A stretch of 64,000 bases of DNA from Roseateles oligotrophus (GTDB taxonomy: Bacteria > Pseudomonadota > Gammaproteobacteria > Burkholderiales > Burkholderiaceae_C). A program made the translations under genes and the position numbers. Below are positions 17,654-26,604 of this stretch, one piece after another. A model generated the notes under the pieces. The model ran no database searches and was not told the origin of the DNA. It was given only the letters and a program-made list of their open reading frames with translations. The stretch lies in assembly GCF_025717515.1 (NCBI RefSeq), contig NZ_JAJIRN010000003.1, forward strand, positions 124,001 to 188,000, read 5' to 3'. Position 1 is the stretch's first letter. The number at the start of each line of letters is the position of its first letter.

Positions 17654-19168
17654 ATGACCGCGCCTTACACCAGCCAGCAAGACCTGACCCATTTCATCAA
17701 CGGCAAGGCTCAAGCCGCCACTTCCGGCCGCAGCCAAGCGGTCTACAACCCGACCACCGGTGCGGTGGCGCGCCAGGTGCAACTGGCCAGCCAGGACGAT
17801 GTCAATGCGGTGGTGGCGGCGGCCCAGGCCGCCTTCCCGGCTTGGGCGGATGCGCCGCCGCTGCGCCGCGCCCGCGTGATGTTCAAGTTTCTGGAACTGG
17901 TCAACGCGCACAAGGAAGAGTTCGCGGCGATGCTGACCGCCGAGCATGGCAAGGTCTTCACCGACGCCTTGGGCGAGGTGGCGCGTGGCATCGACATCAT
18001 CGAGTTCGCCTGCGGTGCGCCGCAGCTGTTGAAGGGTGATTTCACCGAGCAGGTTTCGACCGGCATGGACAACTGGACGCTGCGCCAGCCGCTTGGTGTC
18101 GTTGCTGGCATCACGCCGTTCAACTTCCCCTTCATGGTGCCGATGTGGATGGCGCCCTTGGCCATCGTGACCGGCAATGCCTTCATCCTGAAGCCGAGCG
18201 AACGCGACCCTTCGCCCAGCCTGTTGATCGCCGAGTTGTTCAAACAAGCGGGTCTGCCGGACGGCATCTTCAATGTGCTGCAGGGCGACAAGGTGGCCGT
18301 GGACGGCCTCTTGAACCACCCCGATGTGAAGGCGCTGAGCTTTGTCGGCTCGACGCCGATCGCGCAATACATCTACGCGACCGGTGCCGCTAAGGGCAAG
18401 CGCGTGCAGGCACTGGGCGGCGCCAAGAACCATATGGTGGTGATGCCGGATGCCGACATCGAGCAGACCGTCGACGCGCTGATCGGCGCCGCCTATGGCT
18501 CGGCCGGCGAGCGCTGCATGGCGATCTCGGTGGCGGTCTTGGTCGGCGATGTGGCGGACAAGATCGTGCCCAAGCTGGCCGAGCGCGCGCGCGCCTTGAA
18601 GATCAAAAACGGCATGGAACTGGACGCCGAGATGGGCCCCATCGTCACCCGCGAGGCGCGCGACCGCATCGAGGGCTATATCGGCATCGGCGTGGAAGAA
18701 GGGGCCAAGCTCTTGGTCGACGGTCGTGGCCACAAGGTGACGGGTTACGAGGACGGCTTCTTTACCGGCGGTACCTTGTTTGACCATGTCACGCCGGCGA
18801 TGCGCATCTACAAGGAAGAGATCTTCGGCCCGGTTCTGGCCTGCGTGCGCATGGCCGACTTTGCCGCCGCCGTGCAACTCGTCAACGAGCATGAATACGG
18901 CAATGGTGTGGCCTGCTACACCAGCGACGGCAATGTCGCGCGCGAGTTTGTGCGGCGCGTGCAGGTCGGCATGGTCGGCATCAATGTGCCGATTCCGGTG
19001 CCGATGGCCTGGCATGGTTTTGGCGGTTGGAAGAAGAGCCTGTTCGGCGATATGCATGCCTATGGCGAAGAAGGCGTGCGCTTCTATACCAAGCAAAAAA
19101 GCATCATGCAGCGCTGGCCCGCCAGCGTCGCCAAGGGTGCGGAGTTTGTGATGCCGACCAGCAGCTAA
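17654..19168 (+). CDS. mmsA: Methylmalonate-semialdehyde dehydrogenase (CoA-acylating)
   Basis: A 504-residue aldehyde dehydrogenase of the CoA-dependent MMSDH class. It oxidises (methyl)malonate semialdehyde to propionyl-CoA or acetyl-CoA with NAD+ at the end of valine, beta-alanine or inositol breakdown. The diagnostic segments are [44 protein letters not shown] and the catalytic Cys288 in [11 protein letters not shown]. The MMSDH tail with [18 protein letters not shown] is present. It has its own promoter and a divergent LysR regulator. The partner genes of valine or inositol degradation are not adjacent, so the pathway cannot be fixed from context. Confidence 0.95.
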   Translation: MTAPYTSQQDLTHFINGKAQAATSGRSQAVYNPTTGAVARQVQLASQDDVNAVVAAAQAAFPAWADAPPLRRARVMFKFLELVNAHKEEFAAMLTAEHGKVFTDALGEVARGIDIIEFACGAPQLLKGDFTEQVSTGMDNWTLRQPLGVVAGITPFNFPFMVPMWMAPLAIVTGNAFILKPSERDPSPSLLIAELFKQAGLPDGIFNVLQGDKVAVDGLLNHPDVKALSFVGSTPIAQYIYATGAAKGKRVQALGGAKNHMVVMPDADIEQTVDALIGAAYGSAGERCMAISVAVLVGDVADKIVPKLAERARALKIKNGMELDAEMGPIVTREARDRIEGYIGIGVEEGAKLLVDGRGHKVTGYEDGFFTGGTLFDHVTPAMRIYKEEIFGPVLACVRMADFAAAVQLVNEHEYGNGVACYTSDGNVAREFVRRVQVGMVGINVPIPVPMAWHGFGGWKKSLFGDMHAYGEEGVRFYTKQKSIMQRWPASVAKGAEFVMPTSS

Positions 19169-19184
19169 GCCTTTACTTCGCTGC

Positions 19185-19697
19185 CTACTTGGTCGCCGGA
19201 TCCCAATGCTCGGCGATCAAGCCGTTTTCGATGCGGAACATATCGAACCAGGTGCTGCTGTATTTCTTGCCCGGCTCTTTGGGGTCGGGCAGCTCCTGCA
19301 CAAAGGCCAGCACCACCTTGTCGCCTTCGGCAACGATGCTCACCAGCGGCGCTTTGACGCGCGCTTCAATCGGGCTGGGCTTGACGAATTTGGAGAACAG
19401 GTTCACGAAGCCGGCGCGGCCGGTGGGCACGCCGGGGTTGTGCTGAATATAGTTTTCGGCCAGGTATTTGTCGGCCAACTCCATATGCCCGCCTTCGAAG
19501 ACCTCGCGCCAAAAGTCGTAGACCAGGCGCTTATTGGCCGCGGCCTTGGCATCGCTGCTGGCCAGCAGGCGGGCATGGTCGGCGTCGGCCGTCACAGGGA
19601 CCTGGGCGTACGCCGGTAAGGCCGCAGCAACAGCGACCGTGATGGCGAGCGCAGTGACTCGAAAAAGACCGAGAGATTCACGATGAATGAGTGACAT
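19185..19697 (-). CDS. Exported SnoaL-like (NTF2-fold) protein
   Basis: A 170-residue protein starting at the ATG at 19695-19697 after an AAAAGG site. A signal peptide (MSLIHRESLGLFRVTALAIT through ALPAYA) ends near residue 31, so it is periplasmic or secreted. The mature part is one SnoaL-like domain: VYDFWREVFEGG, YLAENYIQHNPGVPTGR, GDKVVLAFVQ, STWFDMFRIENGLIAEHWD. The family covers ester cyclases, isomerases and ligand carriers, so the reaction is not predictable. It is convergent with mmsA, 16 bp apart, and divergent from a GGDEF gene. Confidence 0.85.
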   Translation of the reverse strand: MSLIHRESLGLFRVTALAITVAVAAALPAYAQVPVTADADHARLLASSDAKAAANKRLVYDFWREVFEGGHMELADKYLAENYIQHNPGVPTGRAGFVNLFSKFVKPSPIEARVKAPLVSIVAEGDKVVLAFVQELPDPKEPGKKYSSTWFDMFRIENGLIAEHWDPATK

Positions 19698-19988
19698 TGA
19701 AACTACCTTTTGATGACATACAGACAGGGCCGCGGCTCTGGAGCCCGCGACGGACGCAATCTTAGGCAGGGCCAGCCCAAGCCCCAAGCCGGATGCGATG
19801 GAAGGCTGCAAGGCGGCCTTGACCGGGCGGATCTTTCGCCTGAGCCGCAGCCGCGATGCAGTGCGCTGGCGCAGCAAAAGAGTCAAACAGAGTTTGAGCC
19901 GAATCAGCCTCCCTCATTCGCGGGCTCAGCAATTGCACGCCAATCGGCTACGCTTGCGCCCTGGTCAAGAGCGAAGGAAGGCAGCGGC

Positions 19989-21614
19989 ATGCAGGATCTC
20001 CGTCCCAGTGAGGTGAGTGGCGAACAAATCGTTGAATGGCTGGTGAGTGCACGCGCGCAAAAGCAGGTCAACCTCGACTTGGGGTTGCGCCTGGCCACGC
20101 AGGCCTGGAGCGCCGCCGGTCAGCGCGGTTATGTGGCCGAGCATCTGGAGGCCGGCATTCTGCGGGCCTTTTTCTTGTTCAGGCACGGCGATATGGCCGC
20201 CATGTTGGTGGCCGCGCAGGCCTTGCTGCCGGGCTTGCGCGAACAAGGCAATAGCGCTGCATTGTGTGAATTGTTGCGCTGGATGGCCTTTGCGTCGGCC
20301 GAAGTGGGTGAGTTTGAAATGGCGCTGGGCCATGTCAATGAGAGCCTGGCGCGCGCTCGCCAAATGGACAACAAGGCCTTGATCGCGATCGCGCTGAATG
20401 CGGTCGGCGCCTGCCTTGAGCGCATGGGCGACCCCTGGCAGGCCGAGCGCTTGATGAATGAAGCCATGGCGCTCCTGGGTGGCGCGGCGAATGATTTCGA
20501 GTTGATGGTCTCGCACAATAATCTGGCCACCGTGGCGCTGGGCATGTTCCATCTGCTGCGCCATGGCAAGCAGGCCGACCATCAGCGTGAGGCGGCCGAT
20601 GCGCTGCAGCGCGCGCGCCATCATGCCGGCTTGGCTCGCCCCTATGCCTTGACTCTGGGCGACGGCTTTTTGCTGGCGCTGAGCGACGGCAACTGCGGCG
20701 AGGTCCTGCTGCATCTGGATGAGTTGGAGGAGTCCGAAAAGATCTTGAAGGCCACCTTGGCCCGGGTCAACGCGCATCGCTTTACCGCTCTGGGCTGGCG
20801 CGTTCGCTGCTCTTTGGCCGAGTTGGACTTGCGCCGTGGGCGGGCCGCAGATGCCGCGCATGAGCTTGATGTCTTGCTGGCCGAAGCGGCCGGCCTGGCC
20901 CAGCAAGCCGTTTGGCAACGCCTGCAATATGCGGCCTACCGCGCCCACAAGGCCTTGGGGGATGACGCCAAGGCGCTGGCGCATCTGGAGCTGTACCAAG
21001 CTGCGGAGCGCCATCGCACGGTCGCGCAGTTAAAGGCGCAGGCGCGCTTTGTCGTGAGTCGGATCGAAGCCGAGCGGGCCTTGGGCGGTGACACGCCGGC
21101 CGCCGAGCGAGCCGATGCCGACGCAGAGGCCGGCCTGCGCGATCCTCTGACAGGCCTGGGCACGAGACGCGGCCTGGAGCTACGTCTGCCGGCGCTGATG
21201 CGCTCGGCCGAGCAGCGCGGTGCGGCTCTGACCCTGGCCTTGGTGGACATCGATCGCCTGGCTGAAATCACGACCCGCCATGGTGAGTCGGTGGCCAACC
21301 ATGTGTTGCAGGTCTTGGCGCAGATGCTGCGCGACAACACGCGTGGCAGTGATCTATTGCTGCGTCTGGAGGCCGAGCAAATTTTGATGGTTTTGCCCGA
21401 TACCATTGCCGACCGTGCCTTCGAGGTCTGCGAACGCCTGCGCCAGACGGTCGAACAGTATCCCTGGGCAAGGCTGGCCGAGGGCCTGGATGTCACGCTG
21501 AGCATAGGTCTGGCCAATGCCCCGCCCTATGCGACCGACCTGTTGCTGGGTCGCGCCGAGAGTGCGATGTACCGGGCCAAGCATCTGGGGCGTAACCGGG
21601 TCGCGCTGGCCTAA
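19989..21614 (+). CDS. GGDEF-domain protein with degenerate active site and helical-repeat N-terminus
   Basis: A 541-residue cytoplasmic protein. The ATG at 19989 follows a GAAGGAAGG site. About residues 20-370 are alpha-helical repeats of the TPR kind (GHVNESLARARQMDNKALIA, NAVGACLERMGDPWQAERLM), and 380-541 form a GGDEF fold. The fold markers DPLTGLGTRRGLELRLP and LALVDIDRLAEITTRHGES are kept, but the signature loop reads RLEAEQILMVLP where RLGGEEFLVLLP is expected. Both glycines and the catalytic second acid are lost, and no RxxD inhibitory site is seen. It is therefore probably a non-catalytic GGDEF, either a c-di-GMP/GTP sensor or a protein-interaction module. It ends 4 bp into the convergent diguanylate cyclase gene. 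Confidence 0.88.
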   Translation: MQDLRPSEVSGEQIVEWLVSARAQKQVNLDLGLRLATQAWSAAGQRGYVAEHLEAGILRAFFLFRHGDMAAMLVAAQALLPGLREQGNSAALCELLRWMAFASAEVGEFEMALGHVNESLARARQMDNKALIAIALNAVGACLERMGDPWQAERLMNEAMALLGGAANDFELMVSHNNLATVALGMFHLLRHGKQADHQREAADALQRARHHAGLARPYALTLGDGFLLALSDGNCGEVLLHLDELEESEKILKATLARVNAHRFTALGWRVRCSLAELDLRRGRAADAAHELDVLLAEAAGLAQQAVWQRLQYAAYRAHKALGDDAKALAHLELYQAAERHRTVAQLKAQARFVVSRIEAERALGGDTPAAERADADAEAGLRDPLTGLGTRRGLELRLPALMRSAEQRGAALTLALVDIDRLAEITTRHGESVANHVLQVLAQMLRDNTRGSDLLLRLEAEQILMVLPDTIADRAFEVCERLRQTVEQYPWARLAEGLDVTLSIGLANAPPYATDLLLGRAESAMYRAKHLGRNRVALA

Positions 21615-22792
21615 GCTTCTTGGACGAGATTGCGCCCTTGCGCCTTGGCGCGGTACATGCCCTTGTCGGCGCGCTGCAAGACCGCGTCGGCGCTGACGTC
21701 CTCGGCCTGCGCTTCGGCGACGCCGAAACTGGCGGTTAGGGGCCAGGTCTTGCCTTGCCAGGCGAAGCTGCTGGCTTCAAGGTTGTGGCGCATGCGTTCG
21801 GCCACCAAGGCGGCGCCGGCCAGATCGGTCAATGGCAGCAGCACGCAAAATTCTTCGCCGCCGAGTCGTCCAAGCCGGTCAACATCGCGCACGCAAACGC
21901 TGAGCACCTGCACCGCCTGCAATAGGGCGGCGTCGCCGGCCGCATGGCCCATGCTGTCGTTGAGCTGCTTGAAATGATCCATGTCTATCATCACCAGCGC
22001 ATAGGGCTTGCCGCGCTGCAAGCGCGCATGCTCATCATCGATCGCCTCGCTGAGCGCACGCCGGTTCAGCACATCGGTCAGCGGGTCACGCCGAGTGAGG
22101 CGCTGAATCTGCAGAATCACCCGCGCCAGCACGAGCAGGGCCATGGTTGCATTGATCAGCAGACCCAAGGCCAGCATCGACCAAAGCCAGCCGACCTGGA
22201 ATTTGTTGGCGGCCAACAGGTCAAAGGTCGCGGACGGACGTATGAAAGAATTGATCAAGGGAAGCAGCAAGAACAGCGCAATCACGAACAGCGGCGCCGT
22301 CAATTGGGCGGCCAAATGAGGCGCCAAGCGAGCGCGCAACTGCCGCCACGCATCCCCGGCGGCCAGCAAGGTCAGGACCAGAGTGACTCCGAAGATGATG
22401 CGGGTATGCCAGCGCAAATCGCCTTCATAGGGCAGCCAAGCGATCGCGGCCGCAGCGGGCAGCAGCAATATCAGCGCGCTTCGCCAAGCGATGGTGGCCT
22501 TGCCGCTCGCCGACTCTTCGCTCAAGGCCGGCATGACGGCGCGCAAGGTTGCCAGGGTGGCCATGGCCAACACATCCGAACCCCAAAAGGCCAGCCACGC
22601 CGAGGCTTGGCCGCGCAAGGAATGGGTTGCCAAGGCGGCGGTCAACAGGCCATTGGCCAGCGCCAGGCCGAGCGAAATACGCGGTGCCACGCGGGCCACC
22701 AAGGCCAGCAAAAGCCAAGCCAGGCCGCCGACAAAATACACCAGCATGGCGGCCGCCAGCAGGGTCAACGGGTCGCTGTTGAGGCCGTTCAT
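21611..22792 (-). CDS. Membrane diguanylate cyclase
   Basis: A 393-residue protein with about six hydrophobic helices in the first 230 residues (for example LLAAAMLVYFVGGLAWLLLA and APLFVIALFLLLPLI), then a complete GGDEF domain. The cyclase markers are RRDPLTDVLNRRAL, VMIDMDHFKQLNDSMGHAAG and the intact signature RLGRLGGEEFCVLLP. An RxxD inhibitory site (RDVD) lies five residues before GGEEF, so product inhibition by c-di-GMP is expected. The membrane part is not a named sensor domain that I recognise. Its start overlaps the stop of the upstream cyclase gene by four bases, so the pair is translationally coupled; the two share the same architecture and look like a tandem duplication. Confidence 0.93.
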   Translation of the reverse strand: MNGLNSDPLTLLAAAMLVYFVGGLAWLLLALVARVAPRISLGLALANGLLTAALATHSLRGQASAWLAFWGSDVLAMATLATLRAVMPALSEESASGKATIAWRSALILLLPAAAAIAWLPYEGDLRWHTRIIFGVTLVLTLLAAGDAWRQLRARLAPHLAAQLTAPLFVIALFLLLPLINSFIRPSATFDLLAANKFQVGWLWSMLALGLLINATMALLVLARVILQIQRLTRRDPLTDVLNRRALSEAIDDEHARLQRGKPYALVMIDMDHFKQLNDSMGHAAGDAALLQAVQVLSVCVRDVDRLGRLGGEEFCVLLPLTDLAGAALVAERMRHNLEASSFAWQGKTWPLTASFGVAEAQAEDVSADAVLQRADKGMYRAKAQGRNLVQEA

Positions 22793-23988
22793 GTGGCAGC
22801 CACCATGCGGCCCAGCATCGCTTCGGGATCGGCCACGCAGACACGGTCGCGCCCGGCGGATTTGGCCCGGTAGACCAGCCAGTCGGCCATTGCCAGGGTG
22901 GTGTCGCCCTGCGAGTCATGGGGCTGGCAAGCGGCCACACCGAAGCTGGCCGTCATTGCAATCGGTGCGCCCAACCATTGCAGCGATTGCTGGCGCAAGG
23001 CCACGCACATGCGCTGTGCGACCAGGCCGGCATCGTTCTGCGTTGTGTGCGGCAGCAGCAGGCAGAACTCCTCGCCGCCGAGTCGGCCCAGGCGGTCAAG
23101 CTCGCGCATATTGGCCTGCAGTACCGCCACCAGATGCAGCAGCGCCGCGTCCCCGGCCGCATGGCCAAATTGGTCGTTGATGCGTTTGAAATGGTCAACG
23201 TCAATCATGACCAGGCTATGCCGTTGGCCACGCTCGACCTGTGCCTGCAGCGTCCGCAACTCGGACGCAATGGCGCGCCGGTTCAGCGCGTTGGTCAGCG
23301 GGTCGCGCTGAGTCATGTAGTGAATGCGGGCGACCAAGCGCATCACCACGATGCTGACCAAACCCAGGGCGATCAGCAGCGTCATCAACAAATACAGCCA
23401 AGCCAGGGTCGAGCGATCCAGGCTGCCCTGCATGAAAAAGCCACCGGCTCCCGGCAACCAGAGCAGGCTGGCGGCACGCAGCAGCAATAGCAGGCCGGTC
23501 AACAAGAAGGGCAGCGCCAGCAGCGCCGTCAACCAGGCCGGCTGCAGCGCGCGGCCGCCGCTCAAGACATCGCGCGCGCAGGCAATGGACAGCAAACTCG
23601 AGCCCAGCACCAGCGGCAGCAAGCTCGGCCCCGTGCCACTCTTTGCAAAGGCCCCCGTCAGCATCAGCAAGCCGGCGCTGCCCGCGATCAAGGCCACGTC
23701 GCCCCAGCGCTGACGCAAGCGCATCAGACGGCGCACGCCCAAGCTCATCAAAGCGAAGCCGGCGAGAGTGCTGTAGGACTGCGGCCATAAGCCCAGGCTG
23801 CCCGGCCACCAGCTATGGCATTGCAGGCACAACAGGCTGGGAACGAACAAGGCGTAGGCGCCGCTCAGGAGCGCGCCGGCGGTCGGCGCAATCCGGAACG
23901 AGCGCACCATGAGCAGCCAAACGATGGCCATGAAGCCGTTGATGACGGCGGTCACCAGGGCAAGCGTATCGGCGTCAAAAGAATGCAT
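22789..23988 (-). CDS. Membrane diguanylate cyclase (tandem paralogue)
   Basis: A 399-residue protein when started at the ATG at 23986-23988 (MHSFDADTLALVTAVINGFM); an ATG 13 codons upstream is possible but adds an unlikely cysteine-rich leader. Several transmembrane helices precede the GGDEF domain (LLIALGLVSIVVMRLVARIH is the last). The cyclase core is intact: RDPLTNALNRRAI, VMIDVDHFKRINDQFGHAAG, RLGGEEFCLLLP, with the inhibitory RxxD (RELD) five residues before it. It is the first gene of the two-gene unit and is divergent from an SDR gene 87 bp away. The sensed signal is unknown. Confidence 0.93.
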   Translation of the reverse strand: MHSFDADTLALVTAVINGFMAIVWLLMVRSFRIAPTAGALLSGAYALFVPSLLCLQCHSWWPGSLGLWPQSYSTLAGFALMSLGVRRLMRLRQRWGDVALIAGSAGLLMLTGAFAKSGTGPSLLPLVLGSSLLSIACARDVLSGGRALQPAWLTALLALPFLLTGLLLLLRAASLLWLPGAGGFFMQGSLDRSTLAWLYLLMTLLIALGLVSIVVMRLVARIHYMTQRDPLTNALNRRAIASELRTLQAQVERGQRHSLVMIDVDHFKRINDQFGHAAGDAALLHLVAVLQANMRELDRLGRLGGEEFCLLLPHTTQNDAGLVAQRMCVALRQQSLQWLGAPIAMTASFGVAACQPHDSQGDTTLAMADWLVYRAKSAGRDRVCVADPEAMLGRMVAAT

Positions 23989-24075
23989 GGGCGCAAGAAA
24001 TATACAAACACGGGAACATCGAAGCAAGATCTGACCCTAATGATCGCCCAGGCGCTTGTCCTGCACAATGGGCTC

Positions 24076-24822
24076 ATGAAACCAATCGTTTTGATCACCG
24101 GTGGCAGCCGCGGCATCGGTGCCGCCACGGCCTTGCTTTGCGCTCGTGCCGGCTATGACGTGGCCATCAATTACGCGCATGACGCCGCTGCCGCCGACGC
24201 CGTGGCCGAGCAGGTCCGCAGCCTCGGTGTGCGGGCCTTGACGGTGCGGGCCGATGTGTCGGACGAGGCGCAGGTATTGGCCATGTTCGAGCGCGTCGAT
24301 GCAGAGTTGGGGCCTTTGAGCGCCTTGGTCAATAACGCCGGCGTGGTGGCAGCGGCCGCGCGCCTGGATGAAATGAGCCTGACCCGTTGGCAGCGGGTTT
24401 TTGGTGTCAATGTGATCGGCAGTCTTTTGTGCGCGCGGGCTGCGGTCATGCGCATGAGCCGGCTGCATGGTGGCGCGGGTGGTGTGATCGTCAATGTTTC
24501 CTCGCGCGTGGCGCAGCTGGGTTCGCCCGGTATCTATGTCGACTACGCCGCCAGCAAAGGCGCCATCGACAGTCTGACCCTGGGCCTAGCGCGTGAGTTG
24601 ATCGGCGAAGGCATACGCGTCAATGGTGTGAGGCCCGGCATCATCGATACCGAAATCCACGCCTCGGGCGGCATGGCGGATCTGGTGCCTGGGGTCGCTG
24701 CGACGCTGCCGATCGGGCGCATGGGCAGCGCCGACGAGGTCGCACAGTCGATTGTCTGGTTGATGTCCGCTGCGTCCAGCTACTGCGTGGGCACGCTCCT
24801 GGACGTGGGCGGGGGCCGCTAA
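24076..24822 (+). CDS. Short-chain dehydrogenase/reductase (SDR)
   Basis: A 248-residue classical SDR. The NAD(P) motif is ITGGSRGIGAATALLCARAG near the start, NNAG at about residue 88 and the catalytic Ser/Tyr/Lys set is in VNVSSRVAQLGS and YVDYAASKGAID. The C-terminal RVNGVRPGIIDTEIH matches the family. The length is typical of the FabG-like group; glucose-1-dehydrogenase and 3-oxoacyl reductase are common labels, but the substrate is not defined. It stands alone, divergent from the cyclase pair and convergent with rlpA. The chosen ATG at 24076 gives the usual start just before the first strand. Confidence 0.92.
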   Translation: MKPIVLITGGSRGIGAATALLCARAGYDVAINYAHDAAAADAVAEQVRSLGVRALTVRADVSDEAQVLAMFERVDAELGPLSALVNNAGVVAAAARLDEMSLTRWQRVFGVNVIGSLLCARAAVMRMSRLHGGAGGVIVNVSSRVAQLGSPGIYVDYAASKGAIDSLTLGLARELIGEGIRVNGVRPGIIDTEIHASGGMADLVPGVAATLPIGRMGSADEVAQSIVWLMSAASSYCVGTLLDVGGGR

Positions 24823-24833
24823 GCATCGGTGGA

Positions 24834-25793
24834 TTAGCGCCGCTCCACCACCAGCGCGTTCATATTCAGCGCCAGCTTGACCCGCTCGGCCGCTTGGCGC
24901 GCGTCTTCGCGTGAGCTGTACGGGCCGGCCTGCAGCCGGTGCAGACCGCCATCTTTGAAGACCGCCAGCAGCGGCGCCATCCAGTCCAGCTCTTGCAGCA
25001 GTTTTTGGCGGAATTGCTCGGCTCCGTCGAGCTTGCTGTAGGCGCCCATCTGCACCCAGAATCCCGGCGCGGCATGGCGCGGCAGCGTCACCACCGGGGC
25101 GGCTGCTGTCATGCTGGCGATGCTTTCCGGTTCGGCTGAACCGGCCGGCGGGGCGGCCGCAAACACCGGTGGATCGACCGGGCCAAGCTCCTCGCCGCGG
25201 CCGCGTTGCCAAGCGCCGCTGCGAATTTCTTCGTAGGTGATGCGCTCCAGCTCGACCGGCGTGACGCCGCGCAAAATATCCAGCTTCAGCGCAGCGGTGT
25301 AGCTGAGGTCGATGATGCGGCTCGAGTGGAATGGCCCACGGTCATTGATGCGCACCAGCACCTCGCGTCCATTGGCCGGGTTGCGCACCCGCGCATAACT
25401 CGGGATCGGCATGGTCGGGTGGGCCGCCGTCATCGCGTACATATTGTAAATTTCGCCGCTGCTGGTCGAGCGGCCGTGGAACTTTTTGCCGTACCAGGAG
25501 GCCAGGCCGCGTTCGCTCAGCGGCGCATCGATGGTGATCGGCTCGTAGCGCTGACCCAAGACCTCGTAAGGCTTGTTCGGCCCACCTTTGCGGATAGGCT
25601 CGATTTGCGGCAAGGCGTCGGGTACCTGTTGCAGATTGGCCGGGATGACGGCTTCGGGGCCGTCTTTGCTATTGCTGGAAGGTAGCAGCGGTGCACGGCT
25701 GGCGCAGCCCGCCAGGCCAAGCGCGCCTGCGGCCAACAAGGGCAGCCAGCGTCGGCATGACAAGCCCAAACGGGAGGACAAAATTTTCTGCAT
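24834..25793 (-). CDS. rlpA: Septal ring lytic transglycosylase RlpA family lipoprotein
   Basis: A 319-residue outer-membrane lipoprotein. The start at 25793 gives a lipoprotein signal with lipobox LAGC (Cys about residue 30). The double-psi beta-barrel (DPBB) domain includes RGLASWYGKKFHGRSTSSGE, YNMYAMTAAHPTMPIPS, VRINDRGPFHSSRIIDLSY. The last 80 residues form a SPOR domain (FWVQMGAYSKLDGAEQFRQK, HRLQAGPYSSREDARQAA) that binds denuded peptidoglycan at the division septum. RlpA cleaves glycan strands lacking stem peptides in Pseudomonas, where daughter-cell separation needs it. In many genomes it sits with mrdB, mltB and dacA; none of those is adjacent here. Confidence 0.94.
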   Translation of the reverse strand: MQKILSSRLGLSCRRWLPLLAAGALGLAGCASRAPLLPSSNSKDGPEAVIPANLQQVPDALPQIEPIRKGGPNKPYEVLGQRYEPITIDAPLSERGLASWYGKKFHGRSTSSGEIYNMYAMTAAHPTMPIPSYARVRNPANGREVLVRINDRGPFHSSRIIDLSYTAALKLDILRGVTPVELERITYEEIRSGAWQRGRGEELGPVDPPVFAAAPPAGSAEPESIASMTAAAPVVTLPRHAAPGFWVQMGAYSKLDGAEQFRQKLLQELDWMAPLLAVFKDGGLHRLQAGPYSSREDARQAAERVKLALNMNALVVERR

Positions 25794-25885
25794 GGGCGCT
25801 ACCCTAAACCATTTCAGGCCGGCGCCCAAGTGGCGCGAACAGTCGTATGCTGCGCGAACCTTCATTTTCAAGGTGGCTTTGACAC

Positions 25886-26584
25886 ATGAGCGACTACATT
25901 TTCCCCCCAGCCGAGCAGCCCAGCGTGGCCGTGCGCGGCAGCAGCGCACGCTACGCCGTGTCGCGCATCTTCTGCGTCGGCCGCAACTACGCCGCCCATG
26001 CCCGCGAGATGGGCTCGGACCCGGACCGCGAGCCCCCGTTCTACTTCAGCAAGCCGGCCTGCGCCTTGGTGCCTTCGGGCGCCACCGTTGCCTACCCGCC
26101 GGCCACCAAAAATTATCATTACGAGATGGAGTTGGTGGTGGCGCTCGGGGCGCCGGTCTTCAAGGTGACGCCCGAGGTGGCGCGTGCGGCGGTCTGGGGC
26201 TATGCCGCCGGCCTCGACATGACCAGGCGCGACTTGCAGACCGAGGCCAAGGCGAATGGCCGGCCCTGGGACACCGCCAAGGGCTTTGATCAGTCGGCCA
26301 TCATCACCGAGCTGGTGCGCGCCAGCGAGACCGGGCCCATGGGCGCCGGCGCCATCACGCTGGCCGTCAACGGGGTTGAAAAGCAGCGCGGCGATTTGGC
26401 CGACATGATCTGGAATGTGGCCGAGATCGTTGCCAATCTGTCCCAGCTTTATCACCTGCATCCGGGTGACTTGATCTACACCGGCACGCCCGACGGCGTC
26501 GGCCCGGTCTTGCCCGGTGATGTGATCACCGGAGAGATTGCCGGCCTGCCCAACATCAGCTTGACGATCGCCGCACGCGATTAA
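25886..26584 (+). CDS. Fumarylacetoacetate hydrolase (FAH) family protein, fumarylpyruvate hydrolase-like
   Basis: A 232-residue single-domain FAH-fold hydrolase. The entry segment RIFCVGRNYAAHAREMGSDP and the metal-binding YEMELVVALG, AAGLDMTRRDLQ and DLIYTGTPDGVGPV segments are typical of the NagK/fumarylpyruvate hydrolase group, which cleaves C-C bonds of dioxo acids with Mg2+. It is followed by nadC after 20 bp and the two may be co-transcribed. It is divergent from rlpA by 92 bp. The true substrate could be any acylpyruvate; the gentisate pathway cannot be confirmed because its other genes are not nearby. Confidence 0.9.
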   Translation: MSDYIFPPAEQPSVAVRGSSARYAVSRIFCVGRNYAAHAREMGSDPDREPPFYFSKPACALVPSGATVAYPPATKNYHYEMELVVALGAPVFKVTPEVARAAVWGYAAGLDMTRRDLQTEAKANGRPWDTAKGFDQSAIITELVRASETGPMGAGAITLAVNGVEKQRGDLADMIWNVAEIVANLSQLYHLHPGDLIYTGTPDGVGPVLPGDVITGEIAGLPNISLTIAARD

Positions 26585-26604
26585 ATCGTTCCCGATATTC
26601 CACC

